Positions 63,057 through 64,000 of a DNA stretch of 64,000 bases are shown here, piece by piece. The stretch is from contig NZ_LT594621.1 in assembly GCF_900091655.1 (NCBI RefSeq), positions 1,054,001 through 1,118,000 of the forward strand, in the 5' to 3' direction. The notes under the pieces were generated by a model. The model was not told where the DNA came from, searched no databases, and was given only the letters and a program-made list of their open reading frames with translations. Each line of letters begins with the position of its first letter. Positions within the stretch are counted from its first letter, which is position 1. Origin of the DNA: Culturomica massiliensis. Lineage in GTDB: Bacteria > Bacteroidota > Bacteroidia > Bacteroidales > Marinifilaceae. The position numbers and the translations under genes were made by a program.

Positions 63057-64000
63057 AAAGACACTCCCCCAATTCTTCTTTCAAAAACTTTCCGGTTTCC
63101 GAAATCTTTACCCGGGCAACGTCTTCCGGGGTACCCGTAGCTATGATCTTTCCGCCGTCCTTACCACCTCCGGGGCCCATATCGATCAGGTAATCGGCCA
63201 CTTTGATTACATCCAGATTATGCTCGATCACAATGACACTATTGCCTTTATTCACTAAACGCTGGATCACTTCCAACAGAATATTGATATCTTCGAAATG
63301 CAGTCCGGTAGTAGGTTCATCAAGGATATAGAGGGTTTTTCCGGTATCTTTTTTCGAAAGTTCCGTGGCAAGCTTGATCCGTTGTGACTCACCGCCGCTA
63401 AGCGTAGTACATTGCTGTCCCAATTTGATATATCCCAACCCGACCTCCTGCAACACCTTCAATTTCTGCTGTAGATAAGAGACATTTTCGAAAAACTCTA
63501 CGGCCTGATTAATGGTCATATTCAACACATCTCCGATCGATTTCCCCTTATAACGTATCTCCAGCGTTTCTTTGTTGTATCGTTTACCGTCGCAGGATTC
63601 ACAATGTACGTAGACATCCGGCAGGAAATTCATCTCGATCGTCTTTACACCGGCCCCCTTACATTCCTCACACCGGCCCCCGGCCATATTGAAAGAAAAA
63701 CGTCCGGCAGCATATCCCCGTATCTGCGACTCCGGCAACTTCTCGAAAATCTTCCGTATATCCGCAAAGATTCCGGTATAGGTAGCCGGATTCGAACGGG
63801 GAGTACGTCCCAGCGGGCTCTGATCTACCACGACAACTTTATCGACGTGCTCTATACCTTCAATTGAACGGTAAGGCAAAGGAGTTTCTATCGCCCGGTA
63901 GAATTTCTCACTCAATATCGGACGTAAAGTTCCGTTAATCAATGAAGATTTACCGCTTCCGCTCACACCGGTAACACCTACCAGCATTCCGAGCGGAATC
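63055..64000 (-). CDS. uvrA: Excinuclease ABC subunit A, C-terminal part (partial)
   Basis: This is the last 315 residues of UvrA; the frame runs on past the window edge (the residues just before the internal Met are IPLG). It has the second Walker A GVSGSGKSS, the zinc finger CEECKGAG...CESCDG, the ABC signature LSGGESQRIKLATEL and Walker B LYILDEPTTGLH. UvrA scans DNA for bulky lesions with UvrB. The stop at 63055 touches the short tandem repeats. Confidence 0.97.
   Translation of the reverse strand, partial: IPLGMLVGVTGVSGSGKSSLINGTLRPILSEKFYRAIETPLPYRSIEGIEHVDKVVVVDQSPLGRTPRSNPATYTGIFADIRKIFEKLPESQIRGYAAGRFSFNMAGGRCEECKGAGVKTIEMNFLPDVYVHCESCDGKRYNKETLEIRYKGKSIGDVLNMTINQAVEFFENVSYLQQKLKVLQEVGLGYIKLGQQCTTLSGGESQRIKLATELSKKDTGKTLYILDEPTTGLHFEDINILLEVIQRLVNKGNSVIVIEHNLDVIKVADYLIDMGPGGGKDGGKIIATGTPEDVARVKISETGKFLKEELGECL

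Overview
The window joins a tetracycline-resistance conjugative transposon of the CTnDOT/CTnERL type (about positions 1 to 38,300) to a stretch of ordinary Bacteroidales chromosome (about 38,300 to 64,000). Evidence for Bacteroidales: tet(Q)-rteA-rteB, the Bacteroides tra gene set, promoters of the TTTG/TAnnTTTG type, and few Shine-Dalgarno sites. The chromosomal genes are too generic to name a genus with confidence; a gut member such as Odoribacter or a relative is a guess. No integrase is visible, so the left end of the element lies before position 1.

Element, left to right: the 3' end of a very large methylase/helicase-type gene; a small inverted-repeat element; the tet(Q) promoter and attenuator leader; the tet(Q)-rteA-rteB operon (ribosomal protection, hybrid sensor kinase, sigma-54-type response regulator); a strongly structured non-coding segment with its own promoter-like box and terminator; a small DHFR/RibD-like gene; rteC; a two-gene cargo of an AAA/DUF4143 ATPase and a KAP-family membrane NTPase; mobC-mobB-mobA on the minus strand; a presumed oriT region; then traA to traQ plus a lysozyme gene on the plus strand. 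The tra genes encode a VirB/TraG-type type IV secretion system. traP is split by a complete 2.48-kb group II intron whose ligated exons restore the family motif. After a hairpin-rich terminator zone comes a minus-strand accessory operon (PcfJ, PcfK, DUF3873 and small unknowns) and a gene-poor right end with two large nested hairpins and a possible attR.

Chromosome: a zinc-ribbon/radical SAM pair; a minus-strand run with an EEP hydrolase, a thioredoxin-like protein, an AhpD-like protein, rseP, dxr and an M23 peptidase; an MscS channel; an ArsR-thioredoxin-CoA-disulfide-reductase operon that looks like a reactive-sulfur response unit; a SlyD-like isomerase; nadB-nadC-nadA; pheT; a patatin-like lipase; a DHH phosphoesterase; guaA; an NSS transporter; and the 3' part of uvrA.

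How it works together: tetracycline relieves attenuation in the tet(Q) leader, RteA/RteB then activate rteC, and RteC activates excision and transfer (known for CTnDOT). The mob genes process oriT and the Tra proteins export the DNA. The strongest points for a second look are the structured RNA at 6,619-6,848, the group II intron in traP (transfer should depend on splicing), and the AAA/KAP cargo pair as a possible defence module.
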